DNA of 64,000 nt, from contig CAYWRM010000006.1 in the NCBI GenBank assembly GCA_964460905.1, positions 1-64,000 on the forward strand, in the 5' to 3' direction. Below, in pieces: positions 26,762-35,151 of this stretch (the stretch's first letter is position 1; the number at the start of each line of letters is the position of its first letter). The translations under genes and the position numbers were made by a program. This stretch comes from GCA-002708315 sp964460905. Lineage in GTDB: Bacteria > Bacteroidota > Bacteroidia > Bacteroidales > F082. The notes below the pieces were generated by a model. That model saw only the letters and a list, made by a program, of their open reading frames with translations. It searched no databases and was not told where the DNA came from.

Positions 26762-27340
26762 TTACTTAATTTTGTTAACTTTATTGCTCACTAGTTGATA
26801 TTTTTCTTTGCTTTCAGGACAAGTGGCATTTCCTTTATCGTCAAAATTAAGCCTATGACCATATTCACTCATCCAGCCAATATGGCGTGCAGGATTGCCA
26901 ACTACCAAGGCGTATGGAAGAACTTCTTTAGTAACAACTGCACCAGCACCGATAAAAGCATATTCTCCAATATCATAGCCACAAATAATAGTTGCATTGG
27001 CACCAATGCTTGCTCCTTTTTTTACTAAAGTACGGGTATATTGTCCTCGGCGATTTACGTTACTACGCGGATTTGTAACATTAGTAAATACCATTGAAGG
27101 ACCTAGAAAAACATCATCCTCACAAGTTACACCAGTGTAAATTGACACATTATTTTGAACTTTTACATTTTTGCCAAGAACTACATCTGGCGATATAACA
27201 ACATTTTGTCCGATATTGCAATTTTCACCAATTTTACAACCAGTCATTATGTGAGAAAAATGCCAAATTTTAGTTCCCGAAGCAACGTCGCATCCTTCGT
27301 CAACAATTGCCGTATCATGAGCAAAATAATTATCTTCCAT
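26762..27340 (-). CDS. Left-handed beta-helix N-acetyltransferase (WbpD/WlbB-like)
   Basis: 192 residues from the ATG at 27340; the open frame extends 12 codons upstream into the aminotransferase gene. Hexapeptide repeats run from about residue 20 to 150 (GTKIWHFSHIMTGCKIGENC, NIGQNVVISPDVVLGKNVKV, GASIGANATIICGYDIGEYA), giving a trimeric beta-helix. The order DegT aminotransferase then hexapeptide acetyltransferase matches WbpE-WbpD, which build 2,3-diacetamido-2,3-dideoxy-glucuronate on UDP. The gene starts seven bases after the aminotransferase stop. The WbpA/WbpB dehydrogenases expected for that pathway are not in view. Confidence 0.82.
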   Translation of the reverse strand: MEDNYFAHDTAIVDEGCDVASGTKIWHFSHIMTGCKIGENCNIGQNVVISPDVVLGKNVKVQNNVSIYTGVTCEDDVFLGPSMVFTNVTNPRSNVNRRGQYTRTLVKKGASIGANATIICGYDIGEYAFIGAGAVVTKEVLPYALVVGNPARHIGWMSEYGHRLNFDDKGNATCPESKEKYQLVSNKVNKIK

Positions 27341-27347
27341 ATTAATC

Positions 27348-28481
27348 TTATTTGTTAATAAATTCAAGCAATGCACTAGTTATCTCTTCCTGAATTTCAG
27401 GTGTTAGCTCTGTATGAATAGGCAATGAGATTACTGATTTGCTCAGCATTTCCGTTACAGGGAAATCACCTTCTTTGTATCTAGGGTCAAGATATGCTTT
27501 TTGCATATGTAATGGAACAGGGTAGTAAACTGCAGAGGCAATTCCTTTGTCCATAAGATGTTTCATAAGGCCTTCCCTGTCAACATCAATTAGTACCAAT
27601 GTGTATTGATGGAAAACATGAGTTGTAAAATCAGCTGTTATGGGTGTTTTGATTTTCGGATTATTGGCAAATGCGTTATTATAATATGCAGCAGCTTCCT
27701 GTCGTGCATTTGAATATTCATTTAAATATTTTAGCTTAACATTAAGAACCGCGGCCTGAATACTATCCAAGCGTGAGTTTACACCTATTTCATCATGATA
27801 ATATCTTACCGTCATGCCATGATTAACTACAACTCTCATTTTCTCGGCAAGATCATCATTATTTGTGAAAATTGCACCACCATCACCAAACGCGCCTAAA
27901 TTCTTAGAAGGAAAAAAGGATGTACAACCAATGTCGCCAAATGTGCCAATCTTCTTTGTGTTACCACTTTCGGGACATGTAAAGTCAGCACCTATTGCCT
28001 GGGCAGTATCTTCAACAATGTAAAGGTTGTGTTTTTCTGCAATTTTAAGTAGTGCATGTATATTTGCACTTTGTCCGAATAAGTGAACCGGTATAATAGC
28101 TTTTGTTTTAGGAGTAATTGCACGCTCAACAGCTTCAGGGTCTATGTTGTATGTGTCTGGTAAAACATCAACTAAAACAGGTGTTAAATTAAGTAATGCA
28201 ATAACTTCTGCTGTAGCAATAAAAGTGAAAGAAGTTGTAATAACTTCATCACCAGGTTTCAGATCAAGAGCCATTAATGCAACTTGAAGTGCATCCGTAC
28301 CATTTGCACACGGTATTACATGTTTTACTCCCAGATACTCTTTAAAATTCTTTTGAAAATCGCGAACAGCAGAGCCATTAATAAATGATGCCTCATTCAT
28401 TACTTCCAAAACGGCAGTGTCTATTTCTTCTTTTATTTTTTTGTACTGACCCACAAGGTCGACCATATTATGTTTAATCAT
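27348..28481 (-). CDS. DegT/DnrJ/EryC1/StrS sugar aminotransferase (WbpE-like)
   Basis: 377 residues, PLP dependent. The Schiff-base lysine lies in FFPSKNLGAFGDGGAI, the Asp-x-Ala cofactor contact in IVEDTAQAIGA, and PCANGTDALQVALMAL binds the PLP phosphate. It transfers an amino group to a keto-sugar nucleotide. Together with the adjacent hexapeptide acetyltransferase it probably makes an acetamido sugar, such as a 3-acetamido uronic acid, for surface glycan. It is the first gene of a minus-strand set of four. The start MIKHNMVDLVGQY could also be the second Met, five codons later. Confidence 0.9.
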   Translation of the reverse strand: MIKHNMVDLVGQYKKIKEEIDTAVLEVMNEASFINGSAVRDFQKNFKEYLGVKHVIPCANGTDALQVALMALDLKPGDEVITTSFTFIATAEVIALLNLTPVLVDVLPDTYNIDPEAVERAITPKTKAIIPVHLFGQSANIHALLKIAEKHNLYIVEDTAQAIGADFTCPESGNTKKIGTFGDIGCTSFFPSKNLGAFGDGGAIFTNNDDLAEKMRVVVNHGMTVRYYHDEIGVNSRLDSIQAAVLNVKLKYLNEYSNARQEAAAYYNNAFANNPKIKTPITADFTTHVFHQYTLVLIDVDREGLMKHLMDKGIASAVYYPVPLHMQKAYLDPRYKEGDFPVTEMLSKSVISLPIHTELTPEIQEEITSALLEFINK

Positions 28482-28660
28482 ATTTTATTATGTTAATGTT
28501 TTAACAATAGCATGCAAAGATAGTTAAGTTGCAAGTTATAAGTATTAGGTTTTTGGTTAAAGTTGAAAAAATAGTAATTATTTTTAGATTCCCTGTTGCC
28601 ATTTTTAACTAATTTTGTTTTTGAAAAGGGTCAAAAGTAACATTATTTAGCTATTACAAA

Positions 28661-28697
28661 TTCTAAACCTTAAACGTTTAATGCTAAACCCGAAACA
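28661..28697 (+). repeat. Degenerate heptamer tract upstream of acpS
   Basis: Units TTCTAAACC, TTAAACG, TTTAATG, CTAAACC and CGAAAC follow one another just before the acpS start. This is the same CTAAAC-like unit type as the tract between exbB and exbD. Confidence 0.5.
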
Positions 28698-28712
28698 AGT
28701 AAATTAACAAAA

Positions 28713-29090
28713 ATGATATTTGGAATAGGTACTGACATTATCGAAGTTAATCGCATGGAAAAGCATCTTGAAAAAAATGATGCTTTAATGAAAAAATTAT
28801 ATACCGAAGCTGAACAAAAATACTGTAACAAAGGTAAGGTGACTAAATATCAGTGTTTTGCTGCACGTTTTGCTGCCAAAGAAGCTTTCTTTAAGGCGCT
28901 CGGAACAGGATATCGTTATGGGATGGCTTTTCATGAAATTGAAATTCTAAATGATGAACTTGGAAAACCATATATTAATCCACACGGTAAGGTTAAGGAA
29001 TATTTGGAAGAGCATAAGATTAAAAGTATACATCTTTCAATCTCTCATGTGAAAGAAATGGCGAATGCTTTTGTTGTTCTGGAGGTTTGA
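28713..29090 (+). CDS. acpS: Holo-[acyl-carrier-protein] synthase
   Basis: 125 residues. It moves the 4'-phosphopantetheine arm of CoA to a serine of acyl carrier protein. The N-terminal GIGTDIIEVNRME with the magnesium-binding Asp, and FAARFAAKEAFFKALGTG with the Glu, are the two signature blocks of the small trimeric AcpS family. The C-terminal SISHVKEMANAFVVLE is also typical. It is cytosolic, full length, and divergent from the sugar operon. A heptamer tract lies directly upstream, and a TAATTTTG -7 element may be at 28610-28617. Confidence 0.95.
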   Translation: MIFGIGTDIIEVNRMEKHLEKNDALMKKLYTEAEQKYCNKGKVTKYQCFAARFAAKEAFFKALGTGYRYGMAFHEIEILNDELGKPYINPHGKVKEYLEEHKIKSIHLSISHVKEMANAFVVLEV

Positions 29091-29100
29091 GTTCCGCTAG

Positions 29101-29748
29101 TTATTCCGTTATTACAATTGCGAAATTATAATCAATAAGTTCTCTTTTATAACCACCTGTACTACTTGCAAACATAGAACTTTCATAAACAAGACCTACA
29201 TTTTTTGAATAAGCTGAATGGCTGTTAAATTCCCATTGGAAGTTTTCTTTTTTTCTAAAGAATGAAAGTCTATTATCTAAACAGCTAAACTCGCCCAATG
29301 GAAGTTCAAAAATAATAGATTCTTGATGCATTTTATTGTACCAATGATATAATGTATCGTTATTTGAAATCACATATTCCTCATAAAAGACAGTTGTGAA
29401 ATCTTTATTGGAGAATAAAATTCTACCCTTACAGTCAACAATATAATCTAGTGAATCACGAACAAACTTAGTTTCAAACCCAATTAAATTTCTTCCTTCA
29501 ATTTTGAAATATTGCGATTCATTAATAACAGTATCTTTTGTAACGAAATTAGTGTCAATGCTCATGGATTGGCAATCTGTCCATGTTGAGTCGCACGAAG
29601 ATCTTTCATAAACCCAATAATTACCTACATTCAATGGAAAATAATCCAGTACAGATTCTTGGGGAATAGGTTCGATGTTATTATCATCTCTTTTGCATGC
29701 CGAAAATGCAATAATGGAAATAAATGCTAAAATAATTATACGTTTCAA
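29101..29748 (-). CDS. Hypothetical lipoprotein
   Basis: 215 residues. The lipobox IAFSACKRDD places the modified Cys at residue 18. The remainder is a beta-rich domain opening ESVLDYFPLNVGNYWVYERS, a pattern often seen in Bacteroidota lipoproteins that begin with an YFPL.GNxWxY motif, and containing repeated aromatic and acidic residues. No enzyme motif is visible. The only usable start is TTG at 29748, since no ATG lies nearby in frame. The gene is convergent with acpS, 10 bases apart. Its function is unknown. Confidence 0.7.
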   Translation of the reverse strand: MKRIIILAFISIIAFSACKRDDNNIEPIPQESVLDYFPLNVGNYWVYERSSCDSTWTDCQSMSIDTNFVTKDTVINESQYFKIEGRNLIGFETKFVRDSLDYIVDCKGRILFSNKDFTTVFYEEYVISNNDTLYHWYNKMHQESIIFELPLGEFSCLDNRLSFFRKKENFQWEFNSHSAYSKNVGLVYESSMFASSTGGYKRELIDYNFAIVITE

Positions 29749-29832
29749 AATATTATGGTTTAAGAAAATAAAAAAATGAAAAGTATATTTTTAATTATAA
29801 ACGGGGTGTTTTTAAAAAAACGCGATGAAACA

Positions 29833-30843
29833 TTAGTTATTATGATCAAGCAAAAAGAAATTTGCATTCTTTTCAAGGCTTTTCTTAACAGACATAAACT
29901 CAAGACCTAATTCTTTAACAATTTTATTATTAGAATAATTATAGTTCTGACAAGCAGTATGTGCTGTTTCTTTTGTTATTGTAGGCTTTCTACCTGTTAT
30001 CAAGCTGGCAATCCATAATACTCTCCACACAATTCCACTTAAAAACTTCGTAGCTTTATATTTTGGAGGAGTCGTATTTAATGCATTGGCCATCCAGGTG
30101 AAAAACTGTTTGTAATTTATGTTTTCTGAGTTAATGACAAATCTGTTACCTGATATTTCACTATTCATAAGTAATATCATGGCCTTAACAACATCTTCAA
30201 CGTCAACAAAGCCATTGGAGCCAATAGAGTAAAACTTAAGACCATTGTACATTGTTGTAAAAAGCTTTGAACTTCCTGAATTCCAGTCGCCGGGACCAAG
30301 TATAATGGATGGATTGATAATTACTGCATTTAAACCTTCTGCAATACCCCTCCATATTTCCATTTCAGCATGGTATTTACTGGTTGAATAAACTGAAGTT
30401 TTTTTTGAATTCCAATGTGTTTCTTCAGTAACAATGTCGGTTTCGTCAGCCCGACCCAAAGCACCAATTGAGCTAACATGCACCAACTTATTAATCTTTT
30501 TTTCTAATGCTGCATTTACAATATTAGCAGTTCCAGTTATATTAGTTTTTATAAGATTTTCTTTATCAGAAGACTGAAAAGATACCGAGGCTGCACAATG
30601 GTAAACATGTGTCACTCCTTCCATTGCATCTAAAACAGAACTGTAGTCTAATATATCACCATCAATCCACCTAATCCTTTTAAAAAGATTATCAGCATTA
30701 TCTGAATAATATGAAAATATTTTTTTTATTTTGAAAATATCAGAAGTTGATCGTTTTAAAGCCATCGGTATTTCACCAGATAGTACTAAACTATATAGCA
30801 GATGTGATCCAACTAACCCTGTACCGCCTGTTACTAATATCAT
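29833..30843 (-). CDS. NAD-dependent epimerase/dehydratase family protein (extended SDR)
   Basis: 336 residues. TGGTGLVGSHLLYSL binds the nucleotide and YSTSKYHAEMEIWRG carries the YxxxK pair. The spacing and the segment VIINPSIILGPGDWNSGSSK resemble dihydroflavonol-4-reductase-like and 3-beta-HSD-like proteins of bacteria. The C-terminal portion (about 255-336) is helical. The substrate is unknown; sugar, steroid-like or isoprenoid alcohol substrates are all possible. It stands alone on the minus strand between the lipoprotein gene and the divergent radical SAM gene, with no operon clue. Confidence 0.82.
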   Translation of the reverse strand: MILVTGGTGLVGSHLLYSLVLSGEIPMALKRSTSDIFKIKKIFSYYSDNADNLFKRIRWIDGDILDYSSVLDAMEGVTHVYHCAASVSFQSSDKENLIKTNITGTANIVNAALEKKINKLVHVSSIGALGRADETDIVTEETHWNSKKTSVYSTSKYHAEMEIWRGIAEGLNAVIINPSIILGPGDWNSGSSKLFTTMYNGLKFYSIGSNGFVDVEDVVKAMILLMNSEISGNRFVINSENINYKQFFTWMANALNTTPPKYKATKFLSGIVWRVLWIASLITGRKPTITKETAHTACQNYNYSNNKIVKELGLEFMSVKKSLEKNANFFLLDHNN

Positions 30844-30889
30844 ATATTTGATTATTTAAGAATACAAAGGTAAGAAGGAAATAGTTATT

Positions 30890-30925
30890 AAGTTTCAGGT
30901 TTCAAGTTTAATGTTTCAGTTTGAA
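30890..30925. repeat. Degenerate heptamer tract between divergent genes
   Basis: Units AGTTTCA, GGTTTCA, AGTTTAA, TGTTTCA and GTTTGAA follow each other. The tract lies upstream of both the SDR and the radical SAM gene. Confidence 0.55.
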
Positions 30926-30964
30926 TTAAAAAAATCCACAATATTATCTTGTTATGTTTTATTA

Positions 30965-30972
30965 TACTTTTG
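30965..30972 (+). promoter_or_regulatory. -7 promoter element abutting the radical SAM start codon
   Basis: TACTTTTG matches TAnnTTTG exactly and ends four bases before the ATG at 30977. A start of transcription five to seven bases downstream would give a leaderless message. The nearest upstream TTG (30949-30951) is closer than the usual spacing. Confidence 0.4.
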
Positions 30973-30976
30973 CTAA

Positions 30977-31867
30977 ATGTTGTTTGATGAAATACAATAC
31001 TCAGAGCCTCTTTTTAGGCCACCAAGTGAAGCCAGGTCTTTAATATTGCAGCCAACAATTGGTTGTTCATGGAATCGTTGTGCCTTTTGCGAGATGTACA
31101 CTTCAAAAAAGTTTAGTGTAAGGCGAGAAGAGGATCTCTTTCGTGAGATTGATGCTATGTCATCATATTCATCACAAATACGAAAAGTGTTTTTAGCCGA
31201 TGGTAATGCTATGGTATTATCGTACAGCAAGTTGATGAGAATACTTGATAAACTTAACAAAACATTTCCAAATCTAAAACGAATTTCGGCATACGCACTT
31301 CCCAAAGATATTAATTCAAAGACTGAAAAAGAGTTAACTTCAATAGTTAATTCAGGACTCAAATTGCTCTATACCGGTGTAGAAACAGGTGACGATGAAT
31401 TGTTGAAGATAATAAACAAGGGAGAAACAGCACATTCTACTGCTGAAGCTTTGGTTAAAGCCCGAAATTCGGGATTTAAACTTTCTGTAATGATATTAAA
31501 CGGGTTAGGTGGAAATAAATTTACAAAACAACATGCTATAAATTCAGCAAAAGTGGTTAACGAAATTCAACCAGAATATCTTTCAACTCTTGTTTTGAGT
31601 TTTCCCTATGGAATTGATCATTATAAAAGCAGATTTTCGGATGATTTTATTGAAATGAATAAAATTGAATTAATCTCTGAAATGGGTAATTTTATTAACA
31701 AGCTTGAATTAGGAAATACAATATTCCGAAGTGACCATGCGTCTAACTACTTAGTGCTTAAAGGTGTTTTGAATCGTGATAAAATAAAACTTCTCTCAGG
31801 TATTAGCACGGTCATAAATAATCCTGACCAAGCGGGGTTAAGACCTGAATGGATGAGGGGGTTGTAG
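30977..31867 (+). CDS. Radical SAM protein
   Basis: 296 residues. The iron-sulfur cluster cysteines lie in PTIGCSWNRCAFCEMY, which reads C-x4-C-x2-C, where the commonest radical SAM motif is C-x3-C-x2-C. Downstream are VFLADGNAMVLS and GLKLLYTGVETGDDELLKII, the TIM-barrel SAM-binding strands of the Elp3/HemN-like branch. It lacks a TRAM, B12-binding or SPASM extension, so it is a minimal core enzyme. No substrate or partner protein is suggested by neighbours (SDR upstream, SAM hydrolase convergent). The ATG follows a -7 promoter element by four bases. Confidence 0.88.
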   Translation: MLFDEIQYSEPLFRPPSEARSLILQPTIGCSWNRCAFCEMYTSKKFSVRREEDLFREIDAMSSYSSQIRKVFLADGNAMVLSYSKLMRILDKLNKTFPNLKRISAYALPKDINSKTEKELTSIVNSGLKLLYTGVETGDDELLKIINKGETAHSTAEALVKARNSGFKLSVMILNGLGGNKFTKQHAINSAKVVNEIQPEYLSTLVLSFPYGIDHYKSRFSDDFIEMNKIELISEMGNFINKLELGNTIFRSDHASNYLVLKGVLNRDKIKLLSGISTVINNPDQAGLRPEWMRGL

Positions 31868-31924
31868 CTGTTAGGAAATAGGAATCAGGATATATAAAAA
31901 TTCAATATTGAGTCTAAAGTTCAA

Positions 31925-32707
31925 CTATCCTATCCTTGTAACTAAAACCGGATCTTTTTTATGAATCCCAAGTAATGAGGCTGCTTTACTTTTATTGATA
32001 GCAATTTCAAGTAAGCCATTGCTGGTAAATAATGCAACAATTTCACCAGGGCGCACATCACCATAAGACTCATGTATTTTACTGGCTTTATATTTTTGTG
32101 ATCTGAATGATATCTCAAATTTTGAACCTGAAACAAATTTCTTAAAATCGGTTTTTGTGATATTAGTTATCAGGTTATGATAATTGTCAATATGAATTAC
32201 CATTCCTATTAATGAGTCTTCATTTATTGGTGGGTTGAACAGTATCTTTTTTACAAGCTCCTTTCGTATTGGTCCCAGTTCTTCAAGTTTACCTCCTTGT
32301 GCTATATGTGCTGCTGCTTTCGCAAATCTGTCACGACTTGAAAAAGTATGAATCGATGATTCAAGTGGTATATTTAATTCGACAATATATTCAGGATCAT
32401 TATCGAATATTAGCGAGAAAATTCCATCATCAGTGCCAATAAAGTAATGCTTGTTGTAGTAGGCTACAATATGAGCATCATTAATTGATTCTTCTGTATT
32501 TATACCAACAATGTGTATAGTACCGTCAGGGAAATTACTGTAAGCATTTTTTAGTATATAAGCAGCTTCTGCATAATCAAACGGTTGAACTTGATGCGTA
32601 ATATCAACAATAACAGCTTTAGGATGAAATTTAAATATCATTCCTTTTACTGCGGCCACATAAAAGTCGGTTAATCCCCAATCGCTAATTAATGTTATTA
32701 TTCGCAT
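31925..32707 (-). CDS. SAM hydrolase / hydroxide adenosyltransferase (DUF62 family)
   Basis: 260 residues with the N-terminal TLISDWGLTDFYVAAVKGMI, the DITHQVQPFDYAEAAYIL block with the conserved Asp-His used to activate water, and GTDDGIFSLIF. The family splits S-adenosylmethionine into adenosine and methionine; related fluorinases use halide. The DUF62 layout (N-terminal alpha/beta, C-terminal beta-barrel beginning near 165) is complete. It may control SAM level. It is adjacent to and convergent with a radical SAM gene, which also consumes SAM, although convergence argues against one operon. Confidence 0.9.
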   Translation of the reverse strand: MRIITLISDWGLTDFYVAAVKGMIFKFHPKAVIVDITHQVQPFDYAEAAYILKNAYSNFPDGTIHIVGINTEESINDAHIVAYYNKHYFIGTDDGIFSLIFDNDPEYIVELNIPLESSIHTFSSRDRFAKAAAHIAQGGKLEELGPIRKELVKKILFNPPINEDSLIGMVIHIDNYHNLITNITKTDFKKFVSGSKFEISFRSQKYKASKIHESYGDVRPGEIVALFTSNGLLEIAINKSKAASLLGIHKKDPVLVTRIG

Positions 32708-32805
32708 TTACACCTCAAATATTGGTATCTGTTATATTTTTTTTTACTGACAAAAAGGTATTGCTAGTATTTTATCCGAATGATCAAAATTATAAAAATT
32801 GCCTC

Positions 32806-32835
32806 TTGGTATAGACTATTTTTTTAATATTTTTG
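32806..32835 (+). promoter_or_regulatory. Putative Bacteroidota promoter for phoH
   Basis: TTG (32806-32808), exactly 19 bases, then TATTTTTG (32828-32835), the best spaced TTG / TAnnTTTG pair in the window. The ATG of phoH is 38 bases after the -7 element. Confidence 0.6.
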
Positions 32836-32873
32836 AAAGATATAATAATAGTTTATGCTAATCTGTTAAGTCT

Positions 32874-33827
32874 ATGAGCGAAAGGGTAATACATCTTGAT
32901 TTGGGTAGTCCGCTTGAATTTTATGGTCCCGGTGATATTCATCTGAACACAATTAAGTCATTATTTCCAAAGTTAAAAATTATTGTACGCGGAGATTTGA
33001 TTAAATTAATTGGTACCAATGATGAAATAAATCTATTTGAAAAGCGGTTGGATTTGCTTTTGGTTCAGTTTGATAAATTTGGAAAGATAAATGAAGATAT
33101 TGTAACCAAGGTTATGGGCGAAGAACAGAACTCACATAAACTTATGGGTGAAAAGGAATCGGATGTTCTTGTTTTTGGGAAACATGGTAAACTAATTAAA
33201 GCTCTTACAATCAATCAGAAACGAATGGTTGAAAGTAGTGAAAAAAACGATTTGATGTTTGCAATTGGCCCTGCAGGTACCGGCAAAACATATACTGCAG
33301 TTGCCCTGGCAGTTAGAGCATTGAAAGATAAACAAGTAAAAAAAATTATACTGGCACGACCTGCAATAGAGGCTGGAGAAAGTCTCGGTTTTTTACCTGG
33401 AGATATGAAAGAAAAACTTGATCCCTATCTTCAACCCCTGTATGATGCCTTAAGGGATATGTTACCAACACAAAAATTTTTATCATACCTGGAGGATGAT
33501 ACCATTGAAGTGGCACCTTTGGCATTTATGCGTGGACGAACCCTTAACAATGCTTTTGCTATATTGGATGAGGCTCAAAATGCTTCTGAAAGCCAACTCA
33601 AGATGTTTTTGACCAGAATGGGCAAATCATCAAAGTTTATTGTTACTGGAGATATCACTCAAATTGATTTACCAAAACAAAAACAATCGGGATTACTCCA
33701 AGCTCAAAAAATACTAAAGAATATTAAAGGCGTTGATTTTGTTTATTTGGATAGTAGTGATGTAGTAAGGCACAAACTCGTTACAAGAATAATTGAAGCA
33801 TATGGTAAAACTGATGATAAAACTTAG
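32874..33827 (+). CDS. phoH: PhoH family ATPase
   Basis: 317 residues. A KH-like N-terminal portion (about 1-95) precedes a P-loop ATPase with Walker A FAIGPAGTGKTYTAVALA and Walker B FAILDEAQNASESQLKMFLTRMG. The block GRTLNNAFAILDEAQ is diagnostic of PhoH/YbeZ. In E. coli the relative YbeZ associates with the ribosome maturation RNase YbeY; ybeY is not in this window. The protein is cytosolic, full length, and divergent from the SAM hydrolase gene. An ordinary promoter of this phylum precedes it. Confidence 0.93.
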   Translation: MSERVIHLDLGSPLEFYGPGDIHLNTIKSLFPKLKIIVRGDLIKLIGTNDEINLFEKRLDLLLVQFDKFGKINEDIVTKVMGEEQNSHKLMGEKESDVLVFGKHGKLIKALTINQKRMVESSEKNDLMFAIGPAGTGKTYTAVALAVRALKDKQVKKIILARPAIEAGESLGFLPGDMKEKLDPYLQPLYDALRDMLPTQKFLSYLEDDTIEVAPLAFMRGRTLNNAFAILDEAQNASESQLKMFLTRMGKSSKFIVTGDITQIDLPKQKQSGLLQAQKILKNIKGVDFVYLDSSDVVRHKLVTRIIEAYGKTDDKT

Positions 33828-33859
33828 AGCGTAATGCAATCATAATTTACATGAAATGA

Positions 33860-33912
33860 GCATAAACTTTTTTAAGCATACCATACAGAAAATGATTAAA
33901 ATAAGTTTATGC
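33860..33912. repeat. Inverted repeat between phoH and purC
   Basis: GCATAAACTT (33860-33869) and AAGTTTATGC (33903-33912) are perfect complements around 33 bases. No T-run follows, so a simple terminator role is doubtful. Confidence 0.45.
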
Positions 33913-34032
33913 GAAAGCGAAGCGGTTGCAGATGTGCATAAATTTTTAATTAATTTAAATTCAGACAATTAATAAATTTTAAACAGATGAAAATAATTAT
34001 TTAAACCATTATTAGTTATATATTATAAGTGA

Positions 34033-34040
34033 TATATTTG
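34033..34040 (+). promoter_or_regulatory. Putative -7 promoter element for purC
   Basis: TATATTTG matches TAnnTTTG and lies 39 bases before the ATG at 34080. A TTA rather than TTG is at the expected -33 distance. No purine riboswitch was recognised in the leader. Confidence 0.4.
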
Positions 34041-34079
34041 CTAGAAACCAATAACTAATAATAAATAACATCATAAGGA

Positions 34080-35030
34080 ATGAAAGAAGCAATAACAAAT
34101 ACCGATTTTAATTTCCCGAATCAGAAAAAAGTATATCACGGAAAAGTGCGTGATGTTTATAATATTGGCGAAAAATTATTGGTGATGGTTGCCAGTGATA
34201 GAATATCTGCATTTGATGTAGTTCTGCCTGAGGGTATTCCGTATAAAGGACAGGTACTTAACCAGATAGCGTCAAAATTTCTGGATGCTACCACTGATAT
34301 TGTACCGAATTGGAAACTGGCAACTCCTGACCCAATGGTGACAGTAGGGCATTATTGCAATCCTTTTCCGGTGGAGATGATAATTAGAGGATACTTAACT
34401 GGTAGTTCGTGGAGGACATATAAAACAGGGGCAAGAGAAATTTGTGGAGTATCTGTACCTGATGGGCTTAAAGAACACGAATGTTTTATTGAACCAATTG
34501 TTACTCCAACAACCAAAGCTGACAAAGGTCATGACGAGGATATATCGAAGGAAGAAATTATAGCGCAGGGTTTGGTTTCGGCTGACGATTATGCAAAACT
34601 TGAAGATTATACAAGAAAACTATTTAAAAGAGGAACCGAAATAGCAGCTGAAAAAGGATTAATACTTGTTGATACTAAGTATGAATTCGGCAAGGTTGAA
34701 GATCAAATATATTTAATAGATGAAATACACACACCTGATTCATCACGATATTTTTATGCTGATAAATATCAGGAACGTTTTGACAAAGGAGAACAGCAAA
34801 AACAGCTTTCAAAAGAGTTTGTACGTGAATGGTTAATGGATAATGGTTTTCAAGGCTTAGAAGGCCAAGAGATTCCAATAATGACAGAAGAAATTGTTAC
34901 AGGAATATCCAATAGGTATATTGAGCTTTATGAGCAAGTAACCGGTGACAAATTTGAAATAAGTCCATCTGAAAATGTATTAGAAAGAATTGAAAGTAAT
35001 ATTAATGAATTTTTAAAATCTAAGCAATAA
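34080..35030 (+). CDS. purC: Phosphoribosylaminoimidazole-succinocarboxamide synthase
   Basis: 316 residues. It joins aspartate to CAIR with ATP in de novo purine synthesis. KKVYHGKVRDVYNIGEKLLVMVASDRISAFDV is the nucleotide-binding start, PVEMIIRGYLTGSSWRTYK the substrate part, and LVDTKYEFGKVEDQIYLIDEIHTPDSSRY the catalytic C-terminal block. It is longer than E. coli PurC (237) but matches the long form seen in Bacteroidota and yeast Ade1. It is cytosolic. It has no purine gene neighbours here, so it appears to be a separate transcription unit. Confidence 0.96.
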   Translation: MKEAITNTDFNFPNQKKVYHGKVRDVYNIGEKLLVMVASDRISAFDVVLPEGIPYKGQVLNQIASKFLDATTDIVPNWKLATPDPMVTVGHYCNPFPVEMIIRGYLTGSSWRTYKTGAREICGVSVPDGLKEHECFIEPIVTPTTKADKGHDEDISKEEIIAQGLVSADDYAKLEDYTRKLFKRGTEIAAEKGLILVDTKYEFGKVEDQIYLIDEIHTPDSSRYFYADKYQERFDKGEQQKQLSKEFVREWLMDNGFQGLEGQEIPIMTEEIVTGISNRYIELYEQVTGDKFEISPSENVLERIESNINEFLKSKQ

Positions 35031-35151
35031 AAAGAGCCTGTAACTACTGTTGATAATTTCTTTATTAAAAACCATAATCTTTAATTAGACACATCATTTT
35101 TTTTCTAAATTTACAAGCTTGGCAGTATTATGTTTAATAAAATGTAACTTT

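Noticed and set aside
24612..28481. Complete dTDP-rhamnose or diacetamido-uronate pathway
   Set aside because: Only rmlB, galE, an aminotransferase and an acetyltransferase are here; rmlA, rmlC, rmlD and the WbpA/WbpB-type dehydrogenases are missing, so the end sugar cannot be claimed.
33860..33912. Purine riboswitch before purC
   Set aside because: Only a simple inverted repeat is present; the three-way junction and conserved loops of purine riboswitches are not seen, and it lies on the phoH side of the purC promoter element.
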